Positions 1 through 13,003 of a stretch of 64,000 nt of DNA are shown here, one piece after another (position 1 is the first letter of the stretch; every line of letters starts with the position of its first letter). A model generated the notes under the pieces. That model had not been told where the DNA came from. It worked only from the letters and a program-made list of their open reading frames with translations, and searched no databases. The DNA is from Chionoecetes opilio (Eukaryota > Arthropoda > Malacostraca > Decapoda > Majidae). The translations under genes and the position numbers were made by a program. The stretch is from positions 122,501 to 186,500 of the forward strand of contig JACEEZ010023452.1 of the NCBI GenBank assembly GCA_016584305.1. Reading direction: 5' to 3'.

Positions 1-24
1 GATCTCTGTTAGTTTGCTTTACAG

Positions 25-2260
<2,236 letters not shown>

Positions 2261-2411
2261 CCACACCGCACCCTCCCGCCCCGCCAGCGTTGCCACTTTA
2301 TTTATTTTTATTTTCATGTAGGAATGACATTTTCACTCAGACAACTGATTTCAACTACTGGATCCCTTACCTTTGTCTTTTATTCCACACCTTAATCCCA
2401 CTCGCAGACAG
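2261..2411. other. 3' flank of the first gene
   Basis: Probable 3' UTR or flank: pyrimidine-rich, with no ORF of note and no clear AATAAA. Confidence 0.3.
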
Positions 2412-2588
2412 ATAAGATAAGATTTTCATCCTATCTAGACACTTTGCAAGTACCAACTACAAGGTTATTGACTATACAAAGCGCCGCCACGTCAGCACGA
2501 ACTAGGCGGACTCGAACCGCTGACCGAATGCACAGGGACGCTGCACATTGCGAACTCACGTCTCTACCAACCTTGCCACCCTGACGGA
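2412..2588 (-). mobile_element. tRNA-derived SINE, family C
   Basis: Minus strand reads an A-box-like GGTGGCAAGGTTGG followed about 55 bases later by a perfect B box GGTTCGAGTCC (complement of 2508-2518). The body then runs to an ATCTTATCTTATCTG tail at the left end. Head, body and short tail repeat are typical of a tRNA-derived SINE. Only one copy is in the window, so the outer limits are approximate. Confidence 0.65.
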
Positions 2589-2659
2589 CTCCACTCGCAG
2601 ACATGATTGTTAGTACGATTATTGCATCACTCGGTCTTTTTTGTTTTACCTTCCTGCTC

Positions 2660-2805
2660 ACAGTCCTTCCTTTCATCATCACAGTCCTTCCTTTCATCAT
2701 CACAGTCCTTCCTTTCATCATCACAGTCCTTCCTTTCATCATCACAGTCCTTCCTTTCATCATCACAGTCCTTCCTTTCATCATCACAGTCCTTCCTTTC
2801 ATCCT
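2660..2805. repeat. 21-bp minisatellite, about 7 units
   Basis: Tandem copies of CAGTCCTTCCTTTCATCATCA, nearly identical to each other. Open in all three plus frames only because of the repeat; not treated as coding. Confidence 0.95.
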
Positions 2806-2809
2806 ATGT

Positions 2810-4183
2810 CCGAGAAATCCATCAACTTTTTCTCCCCAGTAGCGCTCTTTCTCTCGTCTCACCTTCCATGCTTCCATTCCTGCACATAATCGAACCAAGA
2901 CGTCTAAATTCATGAACCTCTGCCAATCAATCTCCATTCAGCCTAATATCACATTCCTTTGGACATTCAACTTTTTCTTTAGGAACTCTCAAATCTACCA
3001 CTACGCTTTTACTCTTTTCAAACACCTTATTTTGTTAACATTTACCCTCAGCCTCGACCTTGTGCGCACCCTTTCAAGCAGTTTTACAAATATCTGAAGG
3101 TCATTCTATATTCTGTAATAAGAATCCATAAGAATTCGTCAATAGAAAAAAAGGTACTTGAGGACCTGAGGAAATCCTGCAATGGTGTACTGCGATGACC
3201 CGAATGTCGCATTGGTACCTAATGTGTTCATAATGGATTCATGTCCACCACAGACTTAAAAGGCAGCGAGGCGAAGGAGAGCACTGCGGCAACGTGCAAC
3301 ATTAGCTACTTTCAGTTCAATGGCTGTTACCCTTCTAACATAAGTTTCGAGACGGAAATTAGGTCAATGTTTTGGGAAATACAGAAATATGGCAACCTGT
3401 CTGCATGAATTACGAACGTGCGTGCATATGTCATTGTGATCAACTTTGAAATGCTGAACTTCAATTATTCCTTTGAATCTCGAATCGCTTTCCCATGCAA
3501 GCCGATACCTAGAAATGCTTACTTTGGTCACTCATAATGACACGCACGGCCTGTGAAAGCAATGTGACCAGCCTGAATCAGTGAGTGTGCCGATCGGGGC
3601 CAAGGGTTTAACATTTCTGCCTGTTGTAGACTACTGGGTTTGAAAAGTTTATGAGGTGAAATCCCTTGACCCGCTGAAGGTATGCGGGATTGGCGATACA
3701 TTTCACCGTGGTTTCCATTAATATAAATCATTACTGATGTACATGTGAGTGCATTGTAGGTTGTTTGGGTCACTGGGTAGGAGACGAGAGACGTGAATTA
3801 TTATGGGCCCGTGCTGGACGTCACGACATTTCAGATGTGCTACCTACCTGTATTCTCTAAAGGGTTAATTATCTAGCTAACATCCTTTTGGCATTAGACT
3901 GTTACAGTATTTCCTATATTCATCTTTATCCAAACACGAGCACTCTAAAAGATATTACAATATATATCATATGGGTTACTTTCCCACAAAACTGCAACAA
4001 AATATAAATTATTCACCTAAAATCCAACAGAGAGATATTCCCAGAAAAAAATCCCCACAAATTTGATGATAGAAGTCTTCACAAAATTCCCTCAAGATAT
4101 TTTTTTCATCAAATTTGTGGGAAGCTCCTATAAAGCGGCAACACTGTCTGATCCCTCCCTCCACACGCACACCACCCCTGCAG
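2810..4183. other. Stretch without a supported gene
   Basis: Ordinary AT-rich sequence with short non-conserved ORFs only. I see no splice-consistent exon, RNA gene or clear repeat. Confidence 0.5.
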
Positions 4184-4414
4184 GAGGCTGAAGTGATCCT
4201 CCACCCTCCCGGCACGCGACCCTCCAAGCACTGCAGGAGCAACACAACACGCTCGTCCTGTGATAAACATCCCGTCAGCGTCCCCGGCAATGTGTACCTG
4301 CGTCCCTCCCAAGAGTGTGTACTTCAAGGTGGGAGCATGTTTCCGCGCCTACAGGAAAGCTCGTCATTGTGCTGGACTGAGTGTATATTTCGTGATGATT
4401 TACTGTGCAAATAA
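4184..4414 (+). CDS. Candidate terminal exon (weak)
   Basis: A good acceptor (CACCCCTGCAG, ending 4183) is followed by an open frame of about 76 residues starting EAEVILHPPG and ending DDLLCK, with a TAA at 4412-4414 inside an AATAAA polyadenylation signal (4411-4416). The peptide has six cysteines. There is no upstream exon I can link to it and no recognised domain, so this may be a 3' UTR exon or chance. Confidence 0.2.
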   Translation, partial: EAEVILHPPGTRPSKHCRSNTTRSSCDKHPVSVPGNVYLRPSQECVLQGGSMFPRLQESSSLCWTECIFRDDLLCK

Positions 4415-4439
4415 ATGTTGGATTATAGATATCTATGAA

Positions 4440-5767
4440 AACTAGGATTTTATTCACACTTTTGTTATACGTGAAGGGATTGATGAAAGTGATGCCCTGC
4501 AGGGTTACAAGGGAGAGAGGTAGGTAGCTATACTTCCAAAGCGGCTCTGAGATGAGGGAGTGAAACGAAGCAGCTCAAGTTGTTACATCATAAAACCCCT
4601 AATAATAACAATAACAATAATAATGATCGTAATAATAACAATGATGATGAATAACAAGGATAGATAAAATCATGATAGAAAGAAAATTAACGAATGCCAC
4701 ACTGCACGCCGGGAGCCTTTGTTTACTCGCTCCCAAGATGAACCTGACATCGTGACACATATTGATTATAAGTGGTACATTTAGGGTTCACGGAAGAGGA
4801 GGAGGAGGAGGTACCCTATCTGGCCCCCAATTTAAATTTTGTCAAGCATTTGGTTGATTACTGCCGGAAAGAAAGACAATATCTAAAAAAAATACATCAA
4901 AGACGAGTGCCGAGGAGTCCTTATTGACATATATAGGGAGGTGGAGGGGGGAGAGGGTAGAAAATACCACAGATGCAGATGGCAGAAGGGAAGAATGGAT
5001 GCTCTCATTCCTTAAGGCCAGACGATCAATGGCTGCCCTGACTGACCACCGGATTCCTCGGCAAAGTGGCCGCACCCTGAGGTCTCACGATAGATAAACC
5101 TCGAAGATAAAGCGAATACGGGAGGAGAAAAGACGCCATATCACGCAGCTAGGAAGCAAGTAATGAGACGCCGCGCCATACCACTAACCTGATCACAGCC
5201 CGAGGCGCCACTGCACGGAGGATTAACCACCGAGTCTGAAGCTGAAACAGAGTCGGATCGCATCATGAACGCCACTGAATCCCACTTGTCAAATTGATTA
5301 CGTTTTAAGTGAAGGAAAGAAAATGGAAGATAAATACCATTACACACGATTTTCTTGACTTCACAATAATAATCTGTTCCCTAAATAGTGAACGATATGG
5401 AAGGTAATACGGATAGCGCTGCCCTTACGATGGATATAAATCATCGTGCATCAGGCATCGTCCGGGATTCGAAGCCTCACGTGATCAACAGAGGACGACG
5501 CCAGCGCCACCTGCCAGACAGTCACCAGCGATAGCATCTAAGTACACGAATAACAATGAATACCTGTACATGTTGAACCAGTTTTGATGAAACCCCATTC
5601 CTTCCCTATCTATACTCCCTACTATAATCGCCTCACCTGACAGGCCGTGGCGGGGTCGGGGCAGTATCCATACGGCTTGCCTTTGTAGGTGAAGGTTGTA
5701 CTTTCCTATTGCCAGTTAATTGGACGTGTGTGGCCAACTTTTGCACCTGTAGACCTTCACACTTTGG
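4440..5767. other. Stretch without a supported gene
   Basis: Contains a short AAT/AAC-rich patch (4600-4680) and a GGA run (4795-4811). No convincing exon on either strand. Confidence 0.5.
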
Positions 5768-6139
5768 GGAGGCGGTAGCGAAGTGGTTAGCCGTTAGCGT
5801 CTCCGACTGGCGTTCTCGGTGACCCGAGTTCGATCCCCGAAGAAAACCAAAACCTTTCTGCACCGTCGAGTGGCCTAAAGAACACCCACATGCCCTGCCC
5901 ATCAACTCTATCTTCGATTGCCAGTGCATCGGAGGACACAGGGGGGCGGCATGAGCCTCTAATCACAGGCGTCACTATAATATCCTGCCTGCGCCACCAC
6001 GGGCGAGGACCAACCATCACAACCCTCAAGTGAACCTCCAGAGCCTTCCATCCGAGCCCTGGGTCACCACTGCCTACAGGGGCTATAGGCACATAATATG
6101 TTTAAAAAAAAAAAAAAAAATAATAATAATAATAATAAT
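5768..6139 (+). mobile_element. tRNA-derived SINE with A tail, family B
   Basis: A-box-like GGTAGCGAAGTGGTTAG at 5771 and B-box-like GAGTTCGATCCCC at about 5827 form a tRNA-like head. A 240-base body follows, and the element ends in A17 plus an AAT microsatellite (6102-6139). Plus-strand order head, body, A tail fits a SINE. Unrelated in sequence to families A, C and D of this window. Confidence 0.75.
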
Positions 6140-6733
6140 TAATCCCATATAAAAGCGACATACGTAGAGTTATTATGGTCTTTCGTAGATTATACAAAAA
6201 CATACACACCAAGCGTTCAGGTATGGAGGAAACAATATTGGCTACTATGAGTGAAAAAAATGTTAATTGATAGTTGAAAGCCCGGAGTAAATTTTCTCAA
6301 TAATGCACAAACCTGTATCGATGGGTGACCGACCGCCGCTCCCACCACCACCACCGCCACCACCACCATCGCCACCACTGCCATGAGGAAAAGTGAACTT
6401 GCAGGTAACTAAAATCAAACAAAAATCTACGTAACAAATATTCGACATGGAGACAACAGATCACGTAATAATGATCATGTCCGTCATTATGTCTGGAAGG
6501 AGTTCAAACAAATGTTGACATGACGATTACCACCAGAGATAATGAGTCTTAAAGGTCATTCATCCGAGGGCTTGATGGACTGCAGGGTGATGTGATTTCA
6601 CGCGTTTTCCTGAGAAGAAGAGAAAGGAAAATTGGAAGAAAAAATAAATGGGAAAAAAAATGACTATTCCTTCTTTCCTTGTTGCTTTCTGCCTCTTTTA
6701 ATTTCACTACTAATCTACTCTTACTACAACTAC
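6140..6733. other. Stretch without a supported gene
   Basis: AT-rich; a CCA/CCG trinucleotide patch at 6340-6385. Nothing else seen. Confidence 0.5.
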
Positions 6734-6857
6734 TAGGGGAGAGCGGGGCAGGTTGCATCGAGGGTAGGTTGCATCATTGCCTCTAACTCGCATTAACTTT
6801 TTTTTATTATTATTATTGTTGTAGTTGTAGTAGTAGTAGTTTATAGTAGTAGTAGTA

Positions 6858-6925
<68 letters not shown>

Positions 6926-7006
6926 AGACGATGTACGTGTGATAACCTGCGAGTTAGAGGCAATGATGCAACCTACCCTCGATGCAACCTGCCCCGCTCT
7001 CCCCTA
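6734..7006. mobile_element. MITE with about 65-bp TIRs and a TAG-repeat core
   Basis: Left arm begins TAGGGGAGAGCGGGGCAGG and right arm ends with its exact complement. The arms stay paired through TTGCATCGAGGG and GCCTCTAACTCGCA. The core is ATT then (TAG)n. TA at both ends suggests a 2-bp target duplication or TA-terminal TIRs. No ORF inside. Confidence 0.85.
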
Positions 7007-7439
7007 CTGCGTACAACTACAACATATACTACTAATCAAAGCCGAGAGAGAATCCTTCCCTTAGCCTTGTTACTAATAATAACAATGATAATTAATTCAA
7101 TAGCAGTACGTAGCCCACAACTACAATAATAACAATAACTAATAATAATAATAACAATCGTGATTCGTGATGATAGTGATACTGCGTTTGCTACCACTAT
7201 ACCACACACACACACACACACACACCACAACTAGGGTCTCTTACCACAACCATCGTCACACACACTCACTTTTGTATCCTCGGGCAGTCCCTCTTGTCCC
7301 TCATACTGCCCGCCCGCCCCCGCCCACTCCCTCACACCCACGGGGCAGGAATGAACACTCTCACTCCCCTCCCTCCTCTGCCCTCATGAGTGGCTTGAGG
7401 ACTCCTGACGTAACATGAAAGGAGGAGGAAAACGAGAGT
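7007..7439. other. Stretch without a supported gene
   Basis: Includes a CA run at 7203-7225 and a C-rich patch (7290-7345). No gene seen. Confidence 0.45.
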
Positions 7440-7829
7440 GTCAATTTATAGTTTCACCCAACCAACGATTTTCTGATGCGCCTTATGTTTTTCTGGTGTG
7501 TTTTTATGTGTTTTGAATGAATCTGCTAACTAACTGTTTCTGTCGCAATTTTTTTTTTTTTTTTTTTTTTTTTAGGTAGATAAAGGTTAGTTTTTTTTTA
7601 GTTTTTTATTTAGTTAGGTAAAGGTTAGGTTAGGTACAGGTTAGGTTAGGTATAGGTAAAGGTTAGGTTTTTAGGTAAATTAATTTTTTTTGGGTCATTT
7701 TTGCCAAAAAAAAAAAAAAAAAAAAAATTGCGACAGAAACGGTTAGCATATTCATTCAAAACACATAAAAACACACCAGAAAACATAAGGCGCATCAGAA
7801 AATCGTTGGTTGGGTGAAACTAAATTGAC
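7440..7829. mobile_element. Foldback element with TTAGG-like core
   Basis: Inverted arms of about 110 bp: left GTCAATTTATAGTTTCACCC, right ending GGGTGAAACTAAATTGAC, matching inward to TGCGACAGAAAC and ending in T or A homopolymers. Between them lies AGGTTAGGTTAGGTACAGG-type sequence, i.e. imperfect TTAGG units. No coding capacity. Confidence 0.85.
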
Positions 7830-8037
7830 TAAACGAGATCCTGCTGAAGAAAGAATTGATGGGTTTTACGAGGGTGATAACTAGCGGTCACGAGTCCAGC
7901 GCGTGGTCAACACCATGGTGAATGAAACACACACACACACACACAAATACAGGGGGGTTAACAGTGTAATTATGGAGTAACAGCTCAAGGGACAGCGCAT
8001 GTTGATAAGAGAATCACTATCTCTCTTGCCTTCCTTG

Positions 8038-8655
8038 CAGTGGCGTCACCGCGGGGGGGCTAAGGGGGACTTAGCCCCCCCAAGTCAAGGACTCAGCCCC
8101 CCCAAAATTGCTGCTAGTAGCCTGCTACCCAAAAACAATAAAAAGGAATATTTATCCAATTTTCCATGCCAGAGCAAAACCTTATTTTTCACACTTATGT
8201 TTACTGTTTAACTGTTTAACTACAGTATCCCATGTACCTGTTTTTGTGCAATAAGGGAAATACCTTGAATATATTGTAAGTTTATATTTATATTTTTTTT
8301 TTCATTGTCAAGATAAAACCTTACTGAGAAACAAACCAGAAACATACATTGTGCAATTCCTTTGTGTTTGTTAGTGGAGAGAGAAAAATGGCAATTTTAT
8401 TATTTTGTATAAACAGAATAAAAATTTTCTTCAAATTATCAAATTTAGTTACTATGGTATGATGCATGGTATAACTCTATTAATTTATGTGTCATGTAAT
8501 TAAAGCTTAATTCCACTTTCTTCTCTTTTTTGGGCCTCAAAATTACCCTGGAACTGATTAATTTTCAAAATTACCCCCCGACCCCCCAGCTGGATAGCCC
8601 ATCACCACCCCGGGGCTAAAGCCCCCCCAAATTTTTTTTCCTGGTGACGCCACTG
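8038..8655. mobile_element. Non-autonomous hAT-like element
   Basis: Starts CAGTGGCGTCACC and ends GGTGACGCCACTG, with inner G/C-run arms such as GGGGGGGCTAAGGGGG against GGGCTAAAGCCCCCCC. Flanks CTTCCTTG and CTTCCTGC could be a decayed 8-bp target duplication. CAG-initial TIRs and 8-bp duplications are hAT traits. No transposase ORF. Confidence 0.7.
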
Positions 8656-9412
8656 CTTCCTGCCCTTGTAATGGTATGAAAAGTGTTCCTCTTCGTTTTC
8701 CATTTCGTTATCCATTCCATATTAGCTTCTTTCCTACCGTCGGGTGTCACAATAATGGCGTCCCTGTCCTCTAGGCTCATATTCCTGTCTCTTTCTGTAT
8801 TCTTTGTCATTATTATCTTTATATTTTGTCGTGCTGTGGGGGGGCCGGTTAGCTGACAGGATGTTTGGGCGATAAGGGGCCGGGTTAGCTGACAGGATGT
8901 TTGGGCGATAAGGTACTTTGGTAATCTCGCATCTCTCTCAGTTCTTAGTTCTTAGTCGTGCGTAGCAATGGTCGTGTCCGCGCGCAGCCACACGCCCGCC
9001 CCACGCCATCACCAGCAGGACTTTCAGGAATTATCATAAGGTATTGTGAAGCTTTGTTTTTATGTTTGTACAATTAAACCTTCCATCTGAGACAACTTTG
9101 TTATTTTAAGACCGATGGGATCACGTTTTCCGTACATCCTTTGTTGTTCACTGCTACAATAAACAATTCATTTGGTTCAGTTTTCGAAGCGTTCAATACC
9201 CTTAGTCCTGCAGTGTTATTTGGCTTTTTTCAGTGTGTATACATAATGGTGCTTTTCTCTTTCAATGACATCAAACTTCTTATAAACCATGCATATAACT
9301 ATAAACTATGCGTATGAAATTAACTTCTGATATCACGCCACATTCCTTATTTTTCCTATTTCAACATTTCCTTTTCGTATTCCAAAGTCAACGGGGCGGG
9401 CGCAGCTTCATC
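8656..9412 (+). promoter_or_regulatory. Upstream region of the LRR-like gene
   Basis: Holds a 33-bp direct duplication containing GGATGTTTGGGCGATAAGG at about 8845-8910 and a GC-rich patch (8965-9015) that could be a 5' UTR exon, with a weak donor at about 9041. No TATA box is convincing; the region is named only by position. Confidence 0.25.
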
Positions 9413-10703
9413 ATGGCCCTGAGACCCTTCCTTGTCCTCCTGACGGTGTGCTCGTGTGTCCTGGCCTACTACCTGCCGCGCCCTGCCTCGCCAGTCCAGT
9501 GTCTCCAGTTCCTAGCGGGCGCCGAGTGTCTGTGCGGGGATGTGGACTGGGAGTTTCAGGTGTTTTGCTCGTGTCGTCCAGTTAAGGTGAGAAAAGTTGG
9601 TTTACTCGTGATTTGGTGACGTGAGGGAGACGTGGGACGGTTGGGGATGTAGGCTACAGTGTGGGGTGGGGTGGTTGCCGGGGATGTAACAGTGTGTGGT
9701 AAAGAGAGAGGGATAAGGTTTGTCACTGGAGTGTTGGGACGGGAAAACCCACACGTAGATCGTGTCTATTCACTTCAGTTTATGAAAGATTATGATTATC
9801 TCTCTTCCTCTCATGCCTCGTCACATTTCTTCATGGGATTATTTCATGAAGATTATGTCTTTGTTTATACTCTAGATTGCCCTTTTAATGTTAATGAATA
9901 TTGTTAGTTATATAGGAATTTGTTAAACATCCTGCAGACAATAGTTTCACCACCTGTTCAAATCAGGGCTCTCACGAAAATCTGCCGGATGTCATAGATT
10001 TACAGTTCAATTTCGATAGCAAAACAACACTGAGACTGATCAAATGTACCAAAGTAGTTGTTTTCAAAATTGCACACACCCAAATGATGTCACTTTTCGC
10101 TACAGTATCTCATTTATTTCAAGACTAGCCGCAAAGCCGCCCTCCGGGCGGACTTTTTGGCTAGCTCCTGCGGAGGGCTATTGGTGGGCCTTCGGCCCAC
10201 CAAACACAGACTCTCCAGATAGCCCCTTCTAACTTTCCTGAAATCATGGATGTAGAAATGTATGTATTAACGCCAACCCATTCACATCACCCCCAACCCA
10301 TTCACTCACCCATTACCCATCACCCCCCACCCATTCACTCACCCATTACCCATCACCACACACCCATTACCCATCACCCCCCACCTATTCCCTCACCCAT
10401 CACCCCCCACCCATTCACTCACCCATCACCCCACACCCATTACCCATCACCCCCCACCTATTCCCTCACCCATTCACTCACCCATCACCCCACACCCATT
10501 ACCCATCACCCTACATCAAGGTTTCCTCAATTCTCGCAACCCACTTTTTTTTCAATTCTCGCTAATAGGCTGCTAAAAAAAAAAAAAAAAAGTCATCCCC
10601 AAAATGGCCTTAAAACCTTTGCCTGGTCAACCTGGTTCCAAAACTGTGCCATAGGATGGGATTGCGCCATGGGGGGCGGAACCGATACCACACACACACA
10701 CAG

Positions 10704-10741
<38 letters not shown>

Positions 10742-11664
10742 TCGCTTATATTATTATAGATTATCACTATGCACAATTACTTCCTCTAATCCATGACTCT
10801 CCCTCGCAGACGCTGGACCTTAGGAACCTCAGTCAAGACTATCGGGTCAGCAAAGCCGCAGCCTTCCACCTCAACGACTGTGGCAAGACTTCCGTCCTCG
10901 TGTTTCCCCGCGCCTTCAGTCAACTCAACTTGAAGAGCGTTACTTTCTACAATATCAGCAGCCTCACTCTGGAGCCCTACAGTATCCACCTGAATCCTGA
11001 GGTTAAGGACGCCTTCAATATCACATTCTCACTGATAACCACCCTCAGTATACGCAAGGATGCCGTCAACGTCCAGCTGCACCACCCACACGCCGGCATG
11101 AACCTCAAGATCCGGCACGCCAGTCTTATTAGCTTGATGAAATCTGCCATTGTCGGGAAGCTGCGGGAGCTGACTATGGAGGAGATGCTGGTGAAGGCGA
11201 GGCCGTGGCCCGGGGCCGTCGTGTGCCAGGGCTTGACAGGCGCCTCGGTGATAATGAAATCAGTATTGATAAAGAAAGGGCTTTCCAGTAGGTGGATTAC
11301 TGGAAACATCTCCAGCTTGAGCATTAGCAAAAGTAGTTTAAGATTGCTGCCAGATGCTTTCGCAGGAGTGAACATAGAGGCAGGTAGCAAGTCAAAGACT
11401 CGTATTGTTCTCCTTGGGAATAACTTCATGATACCATCTCTGCCCTCCCATGCCCTCCCGTCGCATGGATATCTCTCACAAGCCAAACAAAACTACATTG
11501 TCTGCCAATGCCAGAACCTTGCCTGGCTACTCGAGTCTCCCAGCACCCAGGTGAAACAAAGCGTCAAAGCTTCATTGATTTGCCGTAATAATAAGAGTAT
11601 TTCCTCCGTTCTGGCATCCTGCGAGAAGCCCTGCACAGTTAAGGACTGCAAACAGAATCCCTAA
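9413..11664 (+). CDS. Secreted LRR-like protein, two exons
   Basis: Exon 1 is 9413-9586 (58 codons, donor AAG|GTGAGA) and exon 2 is 10810-11664 (acceptor CCCTCGCAG), phase 0, giving 342 aa. Residues 1-18 (MALRPFLVLLTVCSCVLA) are a signal peptide, so it is exported. A cysteine cluster at the N-terminus (CLCGDVDWEF then FCSC) is followed by TLDLRNLS and irregular leucine-rich strands. The C-terminus has CQCQNLAWLLE and later cysteines, like an LRR C-terminal cap, ending CKQNP. Several N-glycosylation sequons are present. This build is typical of arthropod extracellular LRR proteins with unknown ligands. The 1.2-kb intron carries an interspersed repeat; the frame open upstream of 10810 is repeat and intron, not protein. 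Exon structure is confident, function is not. Confidence 0.8.
10124..10762 (+). mobile_element. Unclassified interspersed repeat, copy 1
   Basis: Begins ACTAGCCGCAAAGCCGCC, contains two GC-rich hairpins (GCCCTCCGGGCGG and GGTGGGCCTTCGGCCCACC), a variable minisatellite of CCCATTCACTCACCCATTAC units, an A-run, a CA array, and ends CTTTCGCTTATATTATTATA. A second copy at 40.4 kb has the same order. A 70-base piece recurs near 35.58 kb. No ORF, no TIRs; class unknown. Confidence 0.75.
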
Positions 11665-11934
11665 TGGCATTGGGCCAAAAGTACGCATTTTTTGTTAAAA
11701 GATAAATGCATAAAAGGGCAAGTGTTTGCACGAGAGCAATGGCAAGCAAACCATTGCTCTATTTTTCTGAACTTCGCCCATGGACTGTTTGTAGTCCCTC
11801 GAGACAAGCGCCAACAGACACAGGCACAGCGTGGCATGTGTGCAGCTTTATGTTCCTATGTGATTACTCAGGTACAGAACAGGATTACTGATTTTTTAAT
11901 TATCCGCCTCTGTCATACCGTAAAGTCACGCCTC
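11665..11934 (+). other. 3' flank of the LRR-like gene
   Basis: Likely 3' UTR. No exact AATAAA close to the stop; ATAAA variants occur near 11703-11714. Confidence 0.3.
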
Positions 11935-12118
11935 CTCGCCTCAGATCGGTGCCAGTACTACAGGAGTCATTGTCCTGCAGGGGAGCACAGGCTGCACCGG
12001 AGGAGTTGCAGTCTGTGCTGGCAGAGGATTCAAACCCTGAATCTCTGGGATGTGAGCCACGTGCGATGGGAACCAAGCATGCTAATCACTACATTATGTA
12101 ACGGCAATCCTGTTACGT
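11935..12118 (-). mobile_element. Decayed tRNA-derived SINE, family D
   Basis: Minus strand reads GTAGTGATTAGCATGC (A-box region) and, after about 40 bases, a B box GGTTTGAATCC (complement of 12027-12037). The right end is a short inverted repeat around TAACAGGATTGCCGTTACAT. Diverged, outer limits approximate. Confidence 0.55.
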
Positions 12119-12309
12119 AAATGGATTGAATGATAAATCTACAAAAATATTTCACCATGGAGTTCAAGATGATTCTTAATTTTTTTTCATAATACTGATC
12201 AATGTGTGTAATAATTTGGGAGGTGATGAGAAACAGCAATGCATTCTGTTGTGGTGACACTAATCCAATGAAAGGTTGAGAAAGAAGATTCTTAATCTTA
12301 GTATCTTAC

Positions 12310-12436
12310 CTTGAGCCATGTTGGTGTTGATGCACCAGGAGACCAACACGTGGTGGGGTGTGTGAGGGGCAGGCGTCCAGGGGCTCCGGGGCAAGGCGTG
12401 TGACTGACCTGGGGCTGACACACTGCACTTTATAAT
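12310..12436 (-). other. Candidate minus-strand exon, possibly 5' UTR
   Basis: On the minus strand an acceptor TTGTTTTCCAG precedes 12436 and a strong donor CAAG|GTAAGA follows 12310. The segment is GC-rich against AT-rich surroundings, which suggests an exon. It contains ATG at 12323 (M-A-Q, then the donor), so it could be a start exon, but no partner exon is found. It could also be an ILK 3' UTR or non-coding RNA exon. Confidence 0.3.
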
Positions 12437-12810
12437 CTGGAAAACAATTATTACTGTGTTCCCAACCATATGCACAGATCATAATACTTGACAATCCAAT
12501 GTTGAATCTTCGAAGCCTCCACCACTATCAAGCAACAGATGATTACTGTATGCATGGACTACTTTTTCCAAAAAAAATAAATTGTGGACTGATTGCTGCA
12601 CAAGTGGGTGCCGGTTATTTATTTTCTTGTACGAAAAGTACAAGCATGGTGTGTTAGTACATAAGTAATATACATTGATTAAACAAATAATGAGTTACAT
12701 ACCTTCTTTCTCTTACTTACATGTAAAATGTAAACAGTTGGTTGGCAAGCGTCTGTCATAAGTGGCAATGGTGTGGTGGCTCATGACATCCGTTTCTGCT
12801 GGAAGATCTA

Positions 12811-12998
12811 ACGTCGGTCCCTCAGCTTCTGAAGGTTCTTGGCGTGGTCAAGAGCTCTCCCTTTACGTAGGCTTAACCTCCACACTGTCTGGTTTTGTGC
12901 TGCCCGAGTCCATGTGTCACTGGCTATGTTGAATTCCGCTAAGTTTCTTTTGAGCGCATCTTTGAATCTAAGTTTCAGCCTTCCTATGTGACAAGTTC
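12811..12998 (-). pseudogene. RTE/BovB-type LINE ORF2 C-terminal relic
   Basis: Minus-strand translation gives GRLKLRFKDALKRN, then a WTRAAQN stretch and VWRLSLRKGRAL, without stops over about 60 codons. This matches the pattern RxKLRFKDxxKRDL...W...A.DR..WR at the end of many RTE-like reverse transcriptase polyproteins. Nothing of the catalytic domain is present; it is a truncated insertion. Confidence 0.65.
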
Positions 12999-13003
12999 CT
13001 TCA

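Noticed and set aside
5455..5520. Possible B box (GCTTCGAATCCCGG, minus)
   Set aside because: Short match only, no head or tail.
10246..10809. N-terminal extension of the LRR-like protein frame
   Set aside because: It covers the interspersed repeat, an A-run and a CA array; the signal-peptide exon at 9413 joins in phase at 10810 instead.
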